Assembly (NCBI GenBank): GCA_963808125.1
Contig: CAWEEP010000042.1
Span: forward strand, 39,062 to 103,061
DNA from: CAWEEP01 sp963808125
GTDB lineage: Bacteria > Chloroflexota > Dormibacteria > Aeolococcales > Aeolococcaceae
DNA length: 64,000 nt
Reading direction: 5' to 3'
A model generated the notes under the pieces. It worked only from the letters and a program-made list of their open reading frames with translations. It ran no database searches and had not been told where the DNA came from. Within the stretch, counting starts at the first letter, position 1. The number at the start of each line of letters is the position of its first letter. Positions 43,682 through 52,367 of the stretch are shown one piece after another. A program made the translations under genes and the position numbers.

Positions 43682-45324
43682 ACCCGTACGGCGCCGCCTG
43701 GCAGGAGGAACTCGCCCTTCTATTCCAGTCCCTGCCGCCGCGCATCGCCGCCGCGGCGCAGAGCGCTGCCGCCGATCGCGGCGACCTCCTGGAGATCGTC
43801 CTCGACCTGGGCCGGGAGCCGGAGGCCAGGTTCGTGGACGGCGAATCGATCCTCGACCACGTGCCGGTCGCCAACGAAGACATCGACTACGTCGTCGAGC
43901 GTGTCGGCGACTTCGGCGACGACAACCGCGCCGGCATCGAGCGGACGCTGCACCGCATCAGCGCCATCCGCAACCGGGCCGGGACCATCGTCGGCCTCAC
44001 CTGCCGGGTGGGGCGCGCCGTGACCGGCACCGTCGACATCGTCAAGGACATCGTCCTGCAGGGCCGGTCCATCCTCCTCCTCGGGCCGCCCGGCATCGGC
44101 AAGACCACCATGCTCCGGGAGTGCGCCCGCGTCCTCAGCGACGAGCAGGGCAAGCGGGTTGTCATCGTCGACACCTCGAACGAGATCGGCGGCGACGGGG
44201 ACATCCCCCACTCCGGGATCGGCCGCTCGCGACGGATGCAGGTGCAGACCCCGACCAAGCAGCACGCGGTCATGATCGAGGCGGTCGAGAATCACATGCC
44301 CCAGGTCATCGTCATCGATGAGATCGGCACGGAGCTGGAGGCGGCCGCAGCGCGCACCATCGCCGAGCGCGGCGTGCAGCTGATCGGCACAGCCCACGGG
44401 CAGAACCTCGACAACCTGCTGATCAATCCCACCCTCAACGACCTGCTCGGCGGCATCCAGACGGTGACGCTCTCCGACGAGGAGGCCCGCCGCCGCGGCA
44501 CGCAGAAGTCGGTGCTGGAGCGCAAGGCGCCGCCCACCTTCGACGTCCTCGTCGAGATCCAGGAGAGGGACCGGGTTGCGGTGCACATGCCTGTGGACGA
44601 GACCGTCGACGAGGCGCTGCGCGGTCACTTCAAGGCGCCGGAAATTCGCATGCGGGGCGAGGCGGGCCAGATCATCAGCCGCATCGACACCAGCGCCCAT
44701 CCGGGCTCCTTCGAGCCCGTCCCCTTCGGCAGCGGCCGCCGTTCCCGGGAACGCAGCCGCCGCGGTTTCGACGTGGACGCCTACATCGCCAACCAGCAGC
44801 ACAGCCGCCGCGAGGCGCTGGACCAGCCCGGCGGTAGCCTCCGGCCGGGCCAGCCTCTCGCCATCTTCCCCTACGGCGTCTCCCGCAGCTACTTGGAGCA
44901 GTCGGTCCGCGAACTCAAGCTCCCGGTGCGCATCCAGCACCGGGTTGAGGATTCGGACATGGTTCTGACGCTCAAGAACCATTACCGCCGCCAGGACTCA
45001 CCGGTACGCATCGCCAAGTCGTCGGGCATTCCCATCCAGGTGCTGCGCAGCAACACGGTGGCGCAGATCAAGGGGGCGCTGGCCCGCGTCTACGGCGTCG
45101 AGACACCCGTCGATCCGACCGAGGCGGCGCTGGAGGAGGCGGTGGAGGGGATCGCCCGGGCCCAGGACCAGGGCGGCGAGGTCGAGCTGTCGCCGCAGAA
45201 CTCGTATGTCCGCCGCCTCCAGCACCAGCTTGCCGAGCAGCACGACATGGCCGCCCGCAGCCGCGGCGACGAGCCCAACCGGCGCCTCGTGATCAGCGGT
45301 CCCGAGGAGGGGGAGAGCCGCTGA
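43678..45324 (+). CDS. R3H domain AAA-type ATPase (Ycf45/SpoIIIAA-like)
   Basis: 548 residues. An N-terminal region (PRIAAAAQSAAADRGDLLEI) precedes an ATPase core: Walker A LLLGPPGIGKTTMLRECARV, a conserved loop IVDTSNEIGGDGDIPHSGIG, Walker B MPQVIVIDEIGTELEAAAAR and sensor IGTAHGQNLDNLLINPTLND. The C-terminus carries an R3H single-stranded nucleic-acid-binding domain (QNSYVRRLQHQLAEQHDMAA, with the RxxxH core). The family occurs in cyanobacteria, plastids and many Terrabacteria; its role is unknown. Intact frame. Confidence 0.88.
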   Translation: MNPYGAAWQEELALLFQSLPPRIAAAAQSAAADRGDLLEIVLDLGREPEARFVDGESILDHVPVANEDIDYVVERVGDFGDDNRAGIERTLHRISAIRNRAGTIVGLTCRVGRAVTGTVDIVKDIVLQGRSILLLGPPGIGKTTMLRECARVLSDEQGKRVVIVDTSNEIGGDGDIPHSGIGRSRRMQVQTPTKQHAVMIEAVENHMPQVIVIDEIGTELEAAAARTIAERGVQLIGTAHGQNLDNLLINPTLNDLLGGIQTVTLSDEEARRRGTQKSVLERKAPPTFDVLVEIQERDRVAVHMPVDETVDEALRGHFKAPEIRMRGEAGQIISRIDTSAHPGSFEPVPFGSGRRSRERSRRGFDVDAYIANQQHSRREALDQPGGSLRPGQPLAIFPYGVSRSYLEQSVRELKLPVRIQHRVEDSDMVLTLKNHYRRQDSPVRIAKSSGIPIQVLRSNTVAQIKGALARVYGVETPVDPTEAALEEAVEGIARAQDQGGEVELSPQNSYVRRLQHQLAEQHDMAARSRGDEPNRRLVISGPEEGESR

Positions 45325-45349
45325 CGGGCTCCGTCGGCGGGTCCCTCGG

Positions 45350-45374
45350 TGCCGGAGTCACGCCCTCTCCGGCA
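45350..45374. terminator. Hairpin between the R3H ATPase gene and tmk
   Basis: TGCCGGAG (45350-45357) and CTCCGGCA (45367-45374) form a perfect 8-bp stem with a 9-nt loop in the 74-bp gap. No T tract. Possible attenuator or weak terminator before tmk. Confidence 0.4.
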
Positions 45375-45398
45375 TACTCCGGCGGAGGAGGAGCGAGA

Positions 45399-46056
45399 GT
45401 GGCACCGACGTCCCGGTGGGCGGGATTCTTCATCTCCCTGGAGGGGATCGACGGCGCGGGCAAGAGCACCCAGGGGGCCGCCCTGGCCGGCGAGCTGAGC
45501 CGGGCCGGACATGACGTCGTCATCCTCCGACCCAACGACACGCAGCTCGGAGACCTCCTCCGAGGCTACCTGCTGCAGCAGAACCAGCTTCCCGTCGACC
45601 CCTGGACCGAGGCCCTGCTCTTCACCGCTGGCCGGGTGCAGCTGCTGCGCGAGCGGATCCTTCCCGCCCTGAAGACGGGCGCCGTCGTCATCGCAGACCG
45701 TTACGCCAACTCCACCATCGCCTACCAGGGCGGGGGTCGCGGACTCCCGGTCAGCGTGCTCCGCCAGCTCCACAAGGAGGCGTGCCGCGGGGTCTGGCCG
45801 GATCTCACCTTCCTCATGGAGATCCCGCGGCGGGTCGCCAAGTCGCGCCAGCGCTCGCAGCAACTCCCCCTGGACCGGTTCGAAGTCCGCCGCCGACAGC
45901 TTTCATCTCGACGTCCAGGCTGCCTTCGAGGCCATCGCCGTGGCGGAGCCGGAGCGGGTCGTCCGCGTCGATGCCAGCCGCTCGCCGTCGGTGGTCTCCC
46001 GGGAGATCAGCGAGACCGTCAGGCTGCGTATGGCCGGCCGTCGCGGCGGCGCCTGA
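45399..46056 (+). CDS. tmk: Thymidylate kinase (one frame break)
   Basis: About 218 residues. P-loop SLEGIDGAGKSTQGAALAGE, the DR motif IADRYANSTIAYQGGGRGLP and DLTFLMEIPRRVAKSRQRSQ identify dTMP kinase (dTMP to dTDP). The frame breaks near 45884, where an extra G follows RFE. Reading resumes as SADSFHLDVQAAFEAIAVAE and REISETVRLRMAGRRGGA to the stop at 46056. GTG start with GGAGGAGGAG upstream. Confidence 0.9.
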
Positions 46057-46075
46057 TCCCGGTCGGCCCGACCCG

Positions 46076-46681
46076 TCAGCCGGTGGCGACGACCACGTCG
46101 CTCATCTCCACGACGCGCTCCACCCGGGTCCCCGTCAGGTGCACCCGCACGCCGCGGACGCCAGGATTGCCCGGCGATCCGGGCTCCCATCCATCCGCGT
46201 AGAGCTGGCGCGCCTCCCCCCAGGTCGTGGCACTGCGCATCTGCCGTCCATCGGTGAAGCTGACGACGCCGGGCCGGCTGGGGTAGCCGAAGGCCACCTC
46301 GCCGCCGCTGCGAAGGTGGGCTCTCACCTGGGAGAGCGGCGTGGTGTCGAGGAGCGGGGGAGGATCACCTCCCAGCGCCTCGTCGAGACCGGGCATCTCC
46401 CCACTCGCGGCCTGCTCGCGGACGGACATCCGCCGGGAGTGGCGCTCCAGCCGCTCCCGGCGCCGGCGCTCGGTGCCGATCTCCTCCAGCCTGGTCCGGA
46501 CCTCCCGGAGCTGGCGCTCATACGGGGACATCGCGCTGCGGGTTGCCCGCTCCACCCCGGCCAGGCGGGCAGCCTCGGCGTCGAGCTGGGCGGCATCCAG
46601 GCGGCTCAGACTCTCGGGGTCGACGCGATCGGGCAGCGGGGGAGGCGGCGCGGGTGCGGAGGAATCCGGCATGCACCCCAT
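46076..46681 (-). CDS. Hypothetical coiled-coil protein
   Basis: 201 residues (or 198 from ATG 46672). Acidic Pro-rich start, then an Arg/Glu-rich probable coiled coil (PYERQLREVRTRLEEIGTER, RRRERLERHSRRMSVREQA), then a small C-terminal domain (GYPSRPGVVSFTDGRQMRSA, GVRGVRVHLTGTRVERVVEM) that is compact and beta-rich. No membrane segment. Convergent with tmk, 19 nt apart. Family not recognised. Confidence 0.6.
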   Translation of the reverse strand: MGCMPDSSAPAPPPPLPDRVDPESLSRLDAAQLDAEAARLAGVERATRSAMSPYERQLREVRTRLEEIGTERRRRERLERHSRRMSVREQAASGEMPGLDEALGGDPPPLLDTTPLSQVRAHLRSGGEVAFGYPSRPGVVSFTDGRQMRSATTWGEARQLYADGWEPGSPGNPGVRGVRVHLTGTRVERVVEMSDVVVATG

Positions 46682-46729
46682 GATGCCTCACCATCCACCG
46701 GCACGATGATGCGGACCGAGGAGAACACG

Positions 46730-47965
46730 ATGGCGGGGGAGACGGCGGCGGATCGGTCGGGCGGCCCGTTCATCCGCGATCGGCTGACCTGGATGGCGTA
46801 CATCGCCGTCGCCACCTACGCCTTCTGCGTCTACGCCCTGGGGCCGATGCAGGCGTTCATTCGCGAGGAGCTCAACCTCTCGTACACGTTGACCAGCCTC
46901 CACTCGACGCTGTGGGCGGGGGGGTCGTTGCTCACGGGATTGACCTTCCACAGGGTCTCCCGGCGCATCGGCCGCCAGCGCCTCTTCTGGTTCTCCGCCC
47001 TTGCCACCGCCGCCGGGACGCTGCTCTTCGTCGCCGGACATGTGGTTGCCGTCACCCTGCTGGCAGCCGCGGTCCTCGGCACCGGTGGCTCGTTCTTCAA
47101 TGCGGGCGGCACGGTGCTGCTCGCCGACCACCACGGCGGCCGGCGGGATCAGGCCATCGTCGAGGCCAACGTGGGGGCCAGCCTCGCCGGCGTCGCCGTC
47201 CCGGCGCTGCTCGGGTTCCTCGCCGCGACGGCCGCCGGCTGGCGCACCGGCATGCTGCTCCCCGCGCTGAGCCTGGCCGTGCTCTTCCTCGCCGTTCGCC
47301 ACCACCCCATCCCGCCTGCGGTCGAGCCCCCGGCAGCCGCGGCCGGGCGCCTTCCCTCTCGCTTCTGGGCCCTCTGCGTCCTCGCCAGCCTCACCGTCGC
47401 CATCGAGTTCTGCATCGTCTTCTACGGCATCCCGCTGCTCCGCCACCAGGTCGGCCTGGCAACCGCGGACGCCACCCAGCTGATGAGCCTCTTCTTCGTC
47501 GGCGAGCTGGTGGGCCGGCTGGCAGGGGCGCGGCTCACACGCCGTCCCGGACGCGCCAAGAACGTCATCCAGGCGGCCCTCCTCACCGCCACCGCCGGCT
47601 TTCTCGTGCTCTGGCTCGGCCGCGGCACCGTCTTGGCGGGCGTCGCCCTGTTCGTCACCGGCGCCGGGGTCGGCAACCTCTACCCGCTGACGATCTCGCT
47701 CGTGCTCGGGGCGAGCGGCGGGCGCACCGACCTGGCCATGGCGAGGGTGATGGTGGCTCTCGGCCTCTCCATCGCCATCGCCCCCCTGCTCCTCGGGGTG
47801 CTGGCCGACCGGTTCGGGGTTCACTTCGCCTTCACCCTCGAGCTGGTCCTCCTCGTGGCGGCCGTGCTCATCCTCGCCCCCATCCACGTCCGCGACGGCG
47901 CCGTGGGGGAGGTGGTCAACCCGCCGTCGCGCCGGCGCCTCCGAGATCCGGCCCCGCCCGGGTAG
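46730..47965 (+). CDS. Major facilitator superfamily transporter
   Basis: 411 residues, 12 predicted helices in two halves (TWMAYIAVATYAFCVYALGP first; ARVMVALGLSIAIAPLLLGV late). The inter-helix 2/3 loop HRVSRRIGRQRLFWFSALAT matches the MFS GxxxDRxGRR-type motif in relaxed form. ATG 46730 has GAGGAG 7 nt upstream; ATG 46706 is an alternative. Substrate unknown. Its 3' end overlaps the converging GT87 gene by 50 nt. Confidence 0.82.
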   Translation: MAGETAADRSGGPFIRDRLTWMAYIAVATYAFCVYALGPMQAFIREELNLSYTLTSLHSTLWAGGSLLTGLTFHRVSRRIGRQRLFWFSALATAAGTLLFVAGHVVAVTLLAAAVLGTGGSFFNAGGTVLLADHHGGRRDQAIVEANVGASLAGVAVPALLGFLAATAAGWRTGMLLPALSLAVLFLAVRHHPIPPAVEPPAAAAGRLPSRFWALCVLASLTVAIEFCIVFYGIPLLRHQVGLATADATQLMSLFFVGELVGRLAGARLTRRPGRAKNVIQAALLTATAGFLVLWLGRGTVLAGVALFVTGAGVGNLYPLTISLVLGASGGRTDLAMARVMVALGLSIAIAPLLLGVLADRFGVHFAFTLELVLLVAAVLILAPIHVRDGAVGEVVNPPSRRRLRDPAPPG

Positions 47966-49148
47966 CCACCACCACGCCCACCGCGCCCGCCGCGGCCAGC
48001 GCCAGGGGGACGAGGCGGCCCGGGGGTGCCTGGCCCTGGTTGCCGAGGTCGAGGGCGAGTGCGGCGTTGGCGACGAGCCAGCCGGCGATGAGGAGCAGGC
48101 CGGTCCGGCCGGGCCAGCCGTCTCTGGTCTCCCGGGTGACTGCCGCCAGGCACCAGACGAAGGCTGGGCTGAGCAGGACCAGGTCGTGGGCGAGGAGATG
48201 GGGCGAGGCGAGCAGGGACAGCGCCATGGCGGCCGCCATGGCCACGCCGAAGCGGTCAGGAAGCCGACGGACCGCCTCGCCCAGCACGGCGCACCCCGCC
48301 AGTGCCGCCAAGTCCAGGACCCCGGCGGCCACCTGCCCGCCGGCGCCACCGCCCAGCCAGGAGGCGAGCAGCCCGTTCCATCCCAGGAAGGAGGCCTGCG
48401 ACCAAATGGTGGCGTCGTGGATGTCGGCGCCGACCAGTGCCGCCATCCCCCCTGGACCCACCAGCGCCGTGTCGAGGGTGGCCAGCGCCGCCACCGCCAG
48501 CGCCCCCCCGGCGAGCAGCCGGCCGCGGCGGCGCACGAGGAGGAAGACGGCCAGGCCGATGAACAGATGCGGCTTCACGATGGCGGCGGCCACCCCCAGC
48601 ACCACCCCGGCGGTGAACTCGCGGCGCCTGTCGATGAGCAGCCATCCGGCGGCGAGCAGGACCGCGAGCAGCCCGTCCCACTGACCCAGGAGGAGGAGCG
48701 GGAGGGTGGCGACCCCGGCCAGTCCGATGAGCACGGTCGCCGTCCTCGTCAGCGCGCCGCGACCGCGCAGCACCGCCAGGGTCAGCCCCCCGACGAGCAG
48801 CAAGACCTGGATCACGGCGAAGGCGCGGTACGCGGAGGCGATCCCCAGAGGGAGGAGCGGCGCCACCAGCAGGGCGGCCGTCGGCGGGTAGACGAAGGGG
48901 AGGTTGCCGGCGTGGAAGGGGGCGATGACCCCGGCGTGGACCGACGCCTGAAGGGACAGGTCATACAGGCTGGCGCCCTGGCCCTGGGTGAGCATCCTCG
49001 CCCCCACGAAGGACGCCACGAAGTCGGAGAGGCGCACGTGCAGGGCGTCGACGCGGAGCCACACCGCGACGTAGGCGCCGGACACTGCCAGGGCCGCGCC
49101 GATGGCGGCAGCCTGCCGCCGGCCTATCCGGGACACCTCGGCCGGCAC
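47916..49148 (-). CDS. GT87/DUF2029-family membrane glycosyltransferase
   Basis: 410 residues with about ten helices. The luminal first loop contains VRLSDFVASFVGARMLTQGQ, with an Asp as in GT-C catalytic loops, and the FVYPPTAALLVAPLLPLGIA motif (YPP) diagnostic of polyprenyl-phosphate mannosyltransferases of the GT87/DUF2029 family. It probably adds a sugar from a lipid-linked donor to an envelope glycan or lipid. Tail-to-tail overlap with the MFS gene. Confidence 0.82.
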   Translation of the reverse strand: MPAEVSRIGRRQAAAIGAALAVSGAYVAVWLRVDALHVRLSDFVASFVGARMLTQGQGASLYDLSLQASVHAGVIAPFHAGNLPFVYPPTAALLVAPLLPLGIASAYRAFAVIQVLLLVGGLTLAVLRGRGALTRTATVLIGLAGVATLPLLLLGQWDGLLAVLLAAGWLLIDRRREFTAGVVLGVAAAIVKPHLFIGLAVFLLVRRRGRLLAGGALAVAALATLDTALVGPGGMAALVGADIHDATIWSQASFLGWNGLLASWLGGGAGGQVAAGVLDLAALAGCAVLGEAVRRLPDRFGVAMAAAMALSLLASPHLLAHDLVLLSPAFVWCLAAVTRETRDGWPGRTGLLLIAGWLVANAALALDLGNQGQAPPGRLVPLALAAAGAVGVVVATRAGPDLGGAGATAG

Positions 49149-49213
49149 CCTACGACCGCGCCGCCGTCATCGCGGCTCTCCCGACCGGGGGGGTCACCGA
49201 GGCCCGCCGGGCC

Positions 49214-50371
49214 TCACTGCCCGCTTCCGGGATGGGCCGCCGAAGGCCCCTGCGCCGGTGGGCCGAAGGCGGCTGCGAATTCGGGGTCGGCGCGTCCCTG
49301 CGTATGGTGGATGTAGGGGACGAGCACCCGGACGACGAGGACCTGGATGGCCGAGGCGATGGGCACGGCCAGCAGGGCGCCGACCAATCCGGCGAGTGCG
49401 GCGCCAGCCAGCAGGGCGACCACCACCGCCAGAGCGGGGAGGGCGAGCACCCGGTTCATCACCATCGGCACGATGGTGTTGGCGTCGATCAGCTGGATGA
49501 CCAGCAGGATGGCCAGCACGAGAAGCGGGTACTCGGGCGACACGGTGAAGCCGAGGAGGGCCGCGGGCACGACTCCGAGAAAGGGTCCGAACAGGGGGAT
49601 CGCCGCCGTGATGCCGGCGAAGAGCCCGAGGAGCACCGGGCTGGGCAGCCCCAGCAGGAGGCAGGCGACCCCCGTGGTGACCCCGACGGCGACCATGTTG
49701 ATGGCGACGGCCCGCAGGTAGCCGCCCATCCGGAATCCGATCTCGTGCAGGACGTCGGAGACGAGCGGCTGGCTGTGCAGGGGGAACAGATCCACGAAGC
49801 GCGCCTTCAGGCGGTCGCTGGTGGACAGCCAGAGGAAGCTCAGTACCAGGACGAGGACCAGGTTGACGCAGACGCTGACGATGTCGCCGCCGATGGTCAC
49901 CAGGACCTGTCCCGCGGTGCCGAGCGCCTTCTGCACCTGGCTGTCCAGTTGGGAGCTGGTGATGTTGAGGTGGTGCTCGACGGTGGTGATGACACCGACC
50001 GCCGACTTCTGGTACTCGGGGAAGTGGTGGGCGAGGTTCTCCGCCTGGACCACCACGGGCTGGACCAGGATGGCGATGGCGATGGCGATGACCGCCAGGA
50101 AGGCGAGATACACGGCGATGATGGCGAGGATGCGCCGCAACCCCGCGGCCTCCAGATGCCGCACCAGAGGCCGCATCCCCTCGGCGATCACCACGGCGAT
50201 GAGGAAGAGGAGAACGAGGTTGGCCACCTCCGCGAGCAGGCTCACCAGGGCGAGGAAGGCGAGCACCAGCAGGGCCGCCGCCACCAGGGTCCGGACCCTG
50301 ATCACCGGTCCCCGGTCCCGCCGCCCGCCCGAAACCGCCGCGCCGGCCGCGGTTTCGCTGATCTCGGCCAC
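49214..50371 (-). CDS. AI-2E/PerM-family membrane transporter
   Basis: 385 residues. Paired N-terminal helices (LVLLFLIAVVIAEGMRPLVR), a central soluble segment with HHFPEYQKSAVGVITTVEHH, and late helices with GLFAGITAAIPLFGPFLGVV, the conserved P-FGP motif of the AI-2E/PerM family. Members include autoinducer-2 exporters and Na+/H+ antiporters; the cargo here is unknown. Downstream gene of a minus-strand pair with npdG, 14 nt apart. Confidence 0.87.
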   Translation of the reverse strand: MAEISETAAGAAVSGGRRDRGPVIRVRTLVAAALLVLAFLALVSLLAEVANLVLLFLIAVVIAEGMRPLVRHLEAAGLRRILAIIAVYLAFLAVIAIAIAILVQPVVVQAENLAHHFPEYQKSAVGVITTVEHHLNITSSQLDSQVQKALGTAGQVLVTIGGDIVSVCVNLVLVLVLSFLWLSTSDRLKARFVDLFPLHSQPLVSDVLHEIGFRMGGYLRAVAINMVAVGVTTGVACLLLGLPSPVLLGLFAGITAAIPLFGPFLGVVPAALLGFTVSPEYPLLVLAILLVIQLIDANTIVPMVMNRVLALPALAVVVALLAGAALAGLVGALLAVPIASAIQVLVVRVLVPYIHHTQGRADPEFAAAFGPPAQGPSAAHPGSGQ

Positions 50372-50385
50372 GTGCCGGGAGCCTA

Positions 50386-51084
50386 TCAGGCTTTCGGCGG
50401 GGATGCGGGCTTGCCGGGAAGGTTGGTGAGACGGATGCCCGCTGTGCGCCCGGCCAGCCGGTTGACGCTGAGGAGGAGGACGGCGAGCTGCTCGGCCAGA
50501 TGGGCGTTGCCGAGACGGCCGCCGTCCACCGCACGCAGCCCGGGGAGGAGCTCGACGATCCCGGCGACCACCGCCTTCGCCTCGAGGTCGTCCCCGACCA
50601 GGAGAACGTCCTCGTTCAGGTCGCGCTCCAGGCGTCCGAGGTGGGCGCTGCTGACGGTGTGCATGGCGGCCACGAGGCGGCTCGAGGGCAGCAGGATCGC
50701 CGCCTCCTCCGCCGCCGAGCCGGCCGGCACGGCCACGGCCACGGGTCCGAGCTCTGGGTCGAAGCGGACGGGGACTGCGGTGCTCACCACCACCTTGCCG
50801 GCCAAGGGAGCGGCGAGGTCGGGGAGCAGCATCCCCTGCGCCTCGAAGGGGAGGGTGAGAAAGGCGACGCTGGACTGCCCCGCCGCATCGACGTTGGAGG
50901 CGCCGGTGATGGGGGCTCCTCCCCCGGCCTCGCGGACGCGCCCGCTCAGATCGGCGCTCACCTCGACGGCCCGCCGCGCGTCGCGGGAGCCGATGATCAC
51001 AGGAACCCCGGCCCGGGCCAGCCGCATCGCCAGGCCGTGCCCTGAGCGGCCCGTCCCCCCGATCACGGCAACGGTGCGATCCAT
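50386..51084 (-). CDS. npdG: F420H2:NADP oxidoreductase (NpdG-like)
   Basis: 232 residues. Rossmann motif MDRTVAVIGGTGRSGHGLAM followed by PVIIGSRDARRAVEV, typical of F420-dependent NADP reductase, which moves hydride between F420H2 and NADP+. The middle segment FLTLPFEAQGMLLPDLAAPL (TLPFEAQ) and later HTVSSAHLGRLERDLNEDVL match NpdG. It indicates that the organism makes or uses coenzyme F420. Single-gene evidence, no F420 biosynthesis genes in the window. Confidence 0.85.
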   Translation of the reverse strand: MDRTVAVIGGTGRSGHGLAMRLARAGVPVIIGSRDARRAVEVSADLSGRVREAGGGAPITGASNVDAAGQSSVAFLTLPFEAQGMLLPDLAAPLAGKVVVSTAVPVRFDPELGPVAVAVPAGSAAEEAAILLPSSRLVAAMHTVSSAHLGRLERDLNEDVLLVGDDLEAKAVVAGIVELLPGLRAVDGGRLGNAHLAEQLAVLLLSVNRLAGRTAGIRLTNLPGKPASPPKA

Positions 51085-51192
51085 GCGCAGAGTGTAGGAG
51101 GCGGGTCCCGCCGGGCCCGCCCCCCGGTCGGGCAGAATGCCATTGGAAGTGCGGGGTGCTGCCCCGGCTCAGCGGACAGGAGAGGCGCCCAG

Positions 51193-52140
51193 ATGGAGTT
51201 CCGTCGCATCGGTGAATCCGGACTCGAGGTGTCCGTCGTCGGCGTCGGCTGCAACCAGTTCGGCCGCCGTGCCGACCTGGCCCAGTCGGCCCGCATCGTC
51301 CATGCCGCCATCGAGGCCGGCATCACCCTCTTCGACACCGCCAACGTCTACGGGGCCGGCGAGTCCGAGCGCTGCCTTGGGGCCGCGCTGCGCGGCCGGC
51401 GTGATCAGGTGATCGTCGCCACCAAGGTCGGTGGTCACATGGCGTCGGACCCGTACAGCTCGGGAACCTCGCGCCGCCACATCCGCCTGGCCGTCGAGGA
51501 CAGCCTCCGCCGGCTCGGCACCGACTGGATCGACCTCTACCAGGTCCATTTCCCGGACCTCGACACCCCCATCGAGGAGACGCTCTCCGCCCTCGACGAC
51601 CTAGTCCGTGAGGGCAAGGTCCGCTACATCGGCTGCTCGAACTTCACGGGCTGGCAGATCGCCGACGCGGACTGGACCGCCTACCACCACCACACCAGCC
51701 GCTTCATCTCCGCGCAGAATCAGTACAGCCTGCTGCAGCGCGGCGTCGAGGCCGAGGTGGTGCCGGCCTGCGAGCACTTCGGCCTGGGGTTGATCCCCTA
51801 TTCCCCCCTGGAGCGGGGGCTGCTCACCGGGCGGTACCGGCGTGGGGAGCCGGCTCCGGAGGGGAGCCGCCTTGACGGTTCGCAGGGGGCGGACGTCCTC
51901 GTCGACGCCACCTTCGACGTCCTGGAGAGCCTGGAGGCGTACGCTCAGGAGCACGAGATCGACCTCCTCGGCGTGGCCATCGGGGGGCTCGCCGCCCAAC
52001 CAGGGGTGGTCTCCGTGATCGCCGGGGCGAGCCGGCCCGAGCAGGTCGTGGCCAATGCCGCGGCGGCCGAGTGGACGCCGAGCCTCGAGGACCTCGCCGA
52101 ACTCGACGCCATCGTCCCGGCGAAGCGGCCGGCGGCCTGA
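51193..52140 (+). CDS. Aldo/keto reductase
   Basis: 315 residues, AKR barrel. Catalytic tetrad: Asp and Tyr in TLFDTANVYGAGESERCLG, Lys in VIVATKVGGHM and His in DLYQVHFPDLDTPIEETLSA. The C-terminal SVIAGASRPEQVVANAAAAE is the NADP-binding part, and LIPYSPLERGLLTGRYRRGE is the usual helix-loop. ATG preceded by CAGGAGAGG, frame unbroken. Divergent from npdG. Confidence 0.9.
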   Translation: MEFRRIGESGLEVSVVGVGCNQFGRRADLAQSARIVHAAIEAGITLFDTANVYGAGESERCLGAALRGRRDQVIVATKVGGHMASDPYSSGTSRRHIRLAVEDSLRRLGTDWIDLYQVHFPDLDTPIEETLSALDDLVREGKVRYIGCSNFTGWQIADADWTAYHHHTSRFISAQNQYSLLQRGVEAEVVPACEHFGLGLIPYSPLERGLLTGRYRRGEPAPEGSRLDGSQGADVLVDATFDVLESLEAYAQEHEIDLLGVAIGGLAAQPGVVSVIAGASRPEQVVANAAAAEWTPSLEDLAELDAIVPAKRPAA

Positions 52141-52367
52141 GGCGAGCCCGCGGGGGCCGGGATACGACCCCCCGTTGCCTGACACGCGGCAGGTCCGCGG
52201 GCGGCATGGGGGCCGCTACGACTGGGAAGACACCGGAATCGGTGGGCCCGCAGGCTCGCCGCGGTCCTTGCGCACTGGCTCTCGTCACCGGAATGGGCGA
52301 TTCGCCCGTTCCGATTTGTGCTATCACGTCCCGGACGAGAGCGGGGCCGTCGCTGTGGGAGGAAGCC

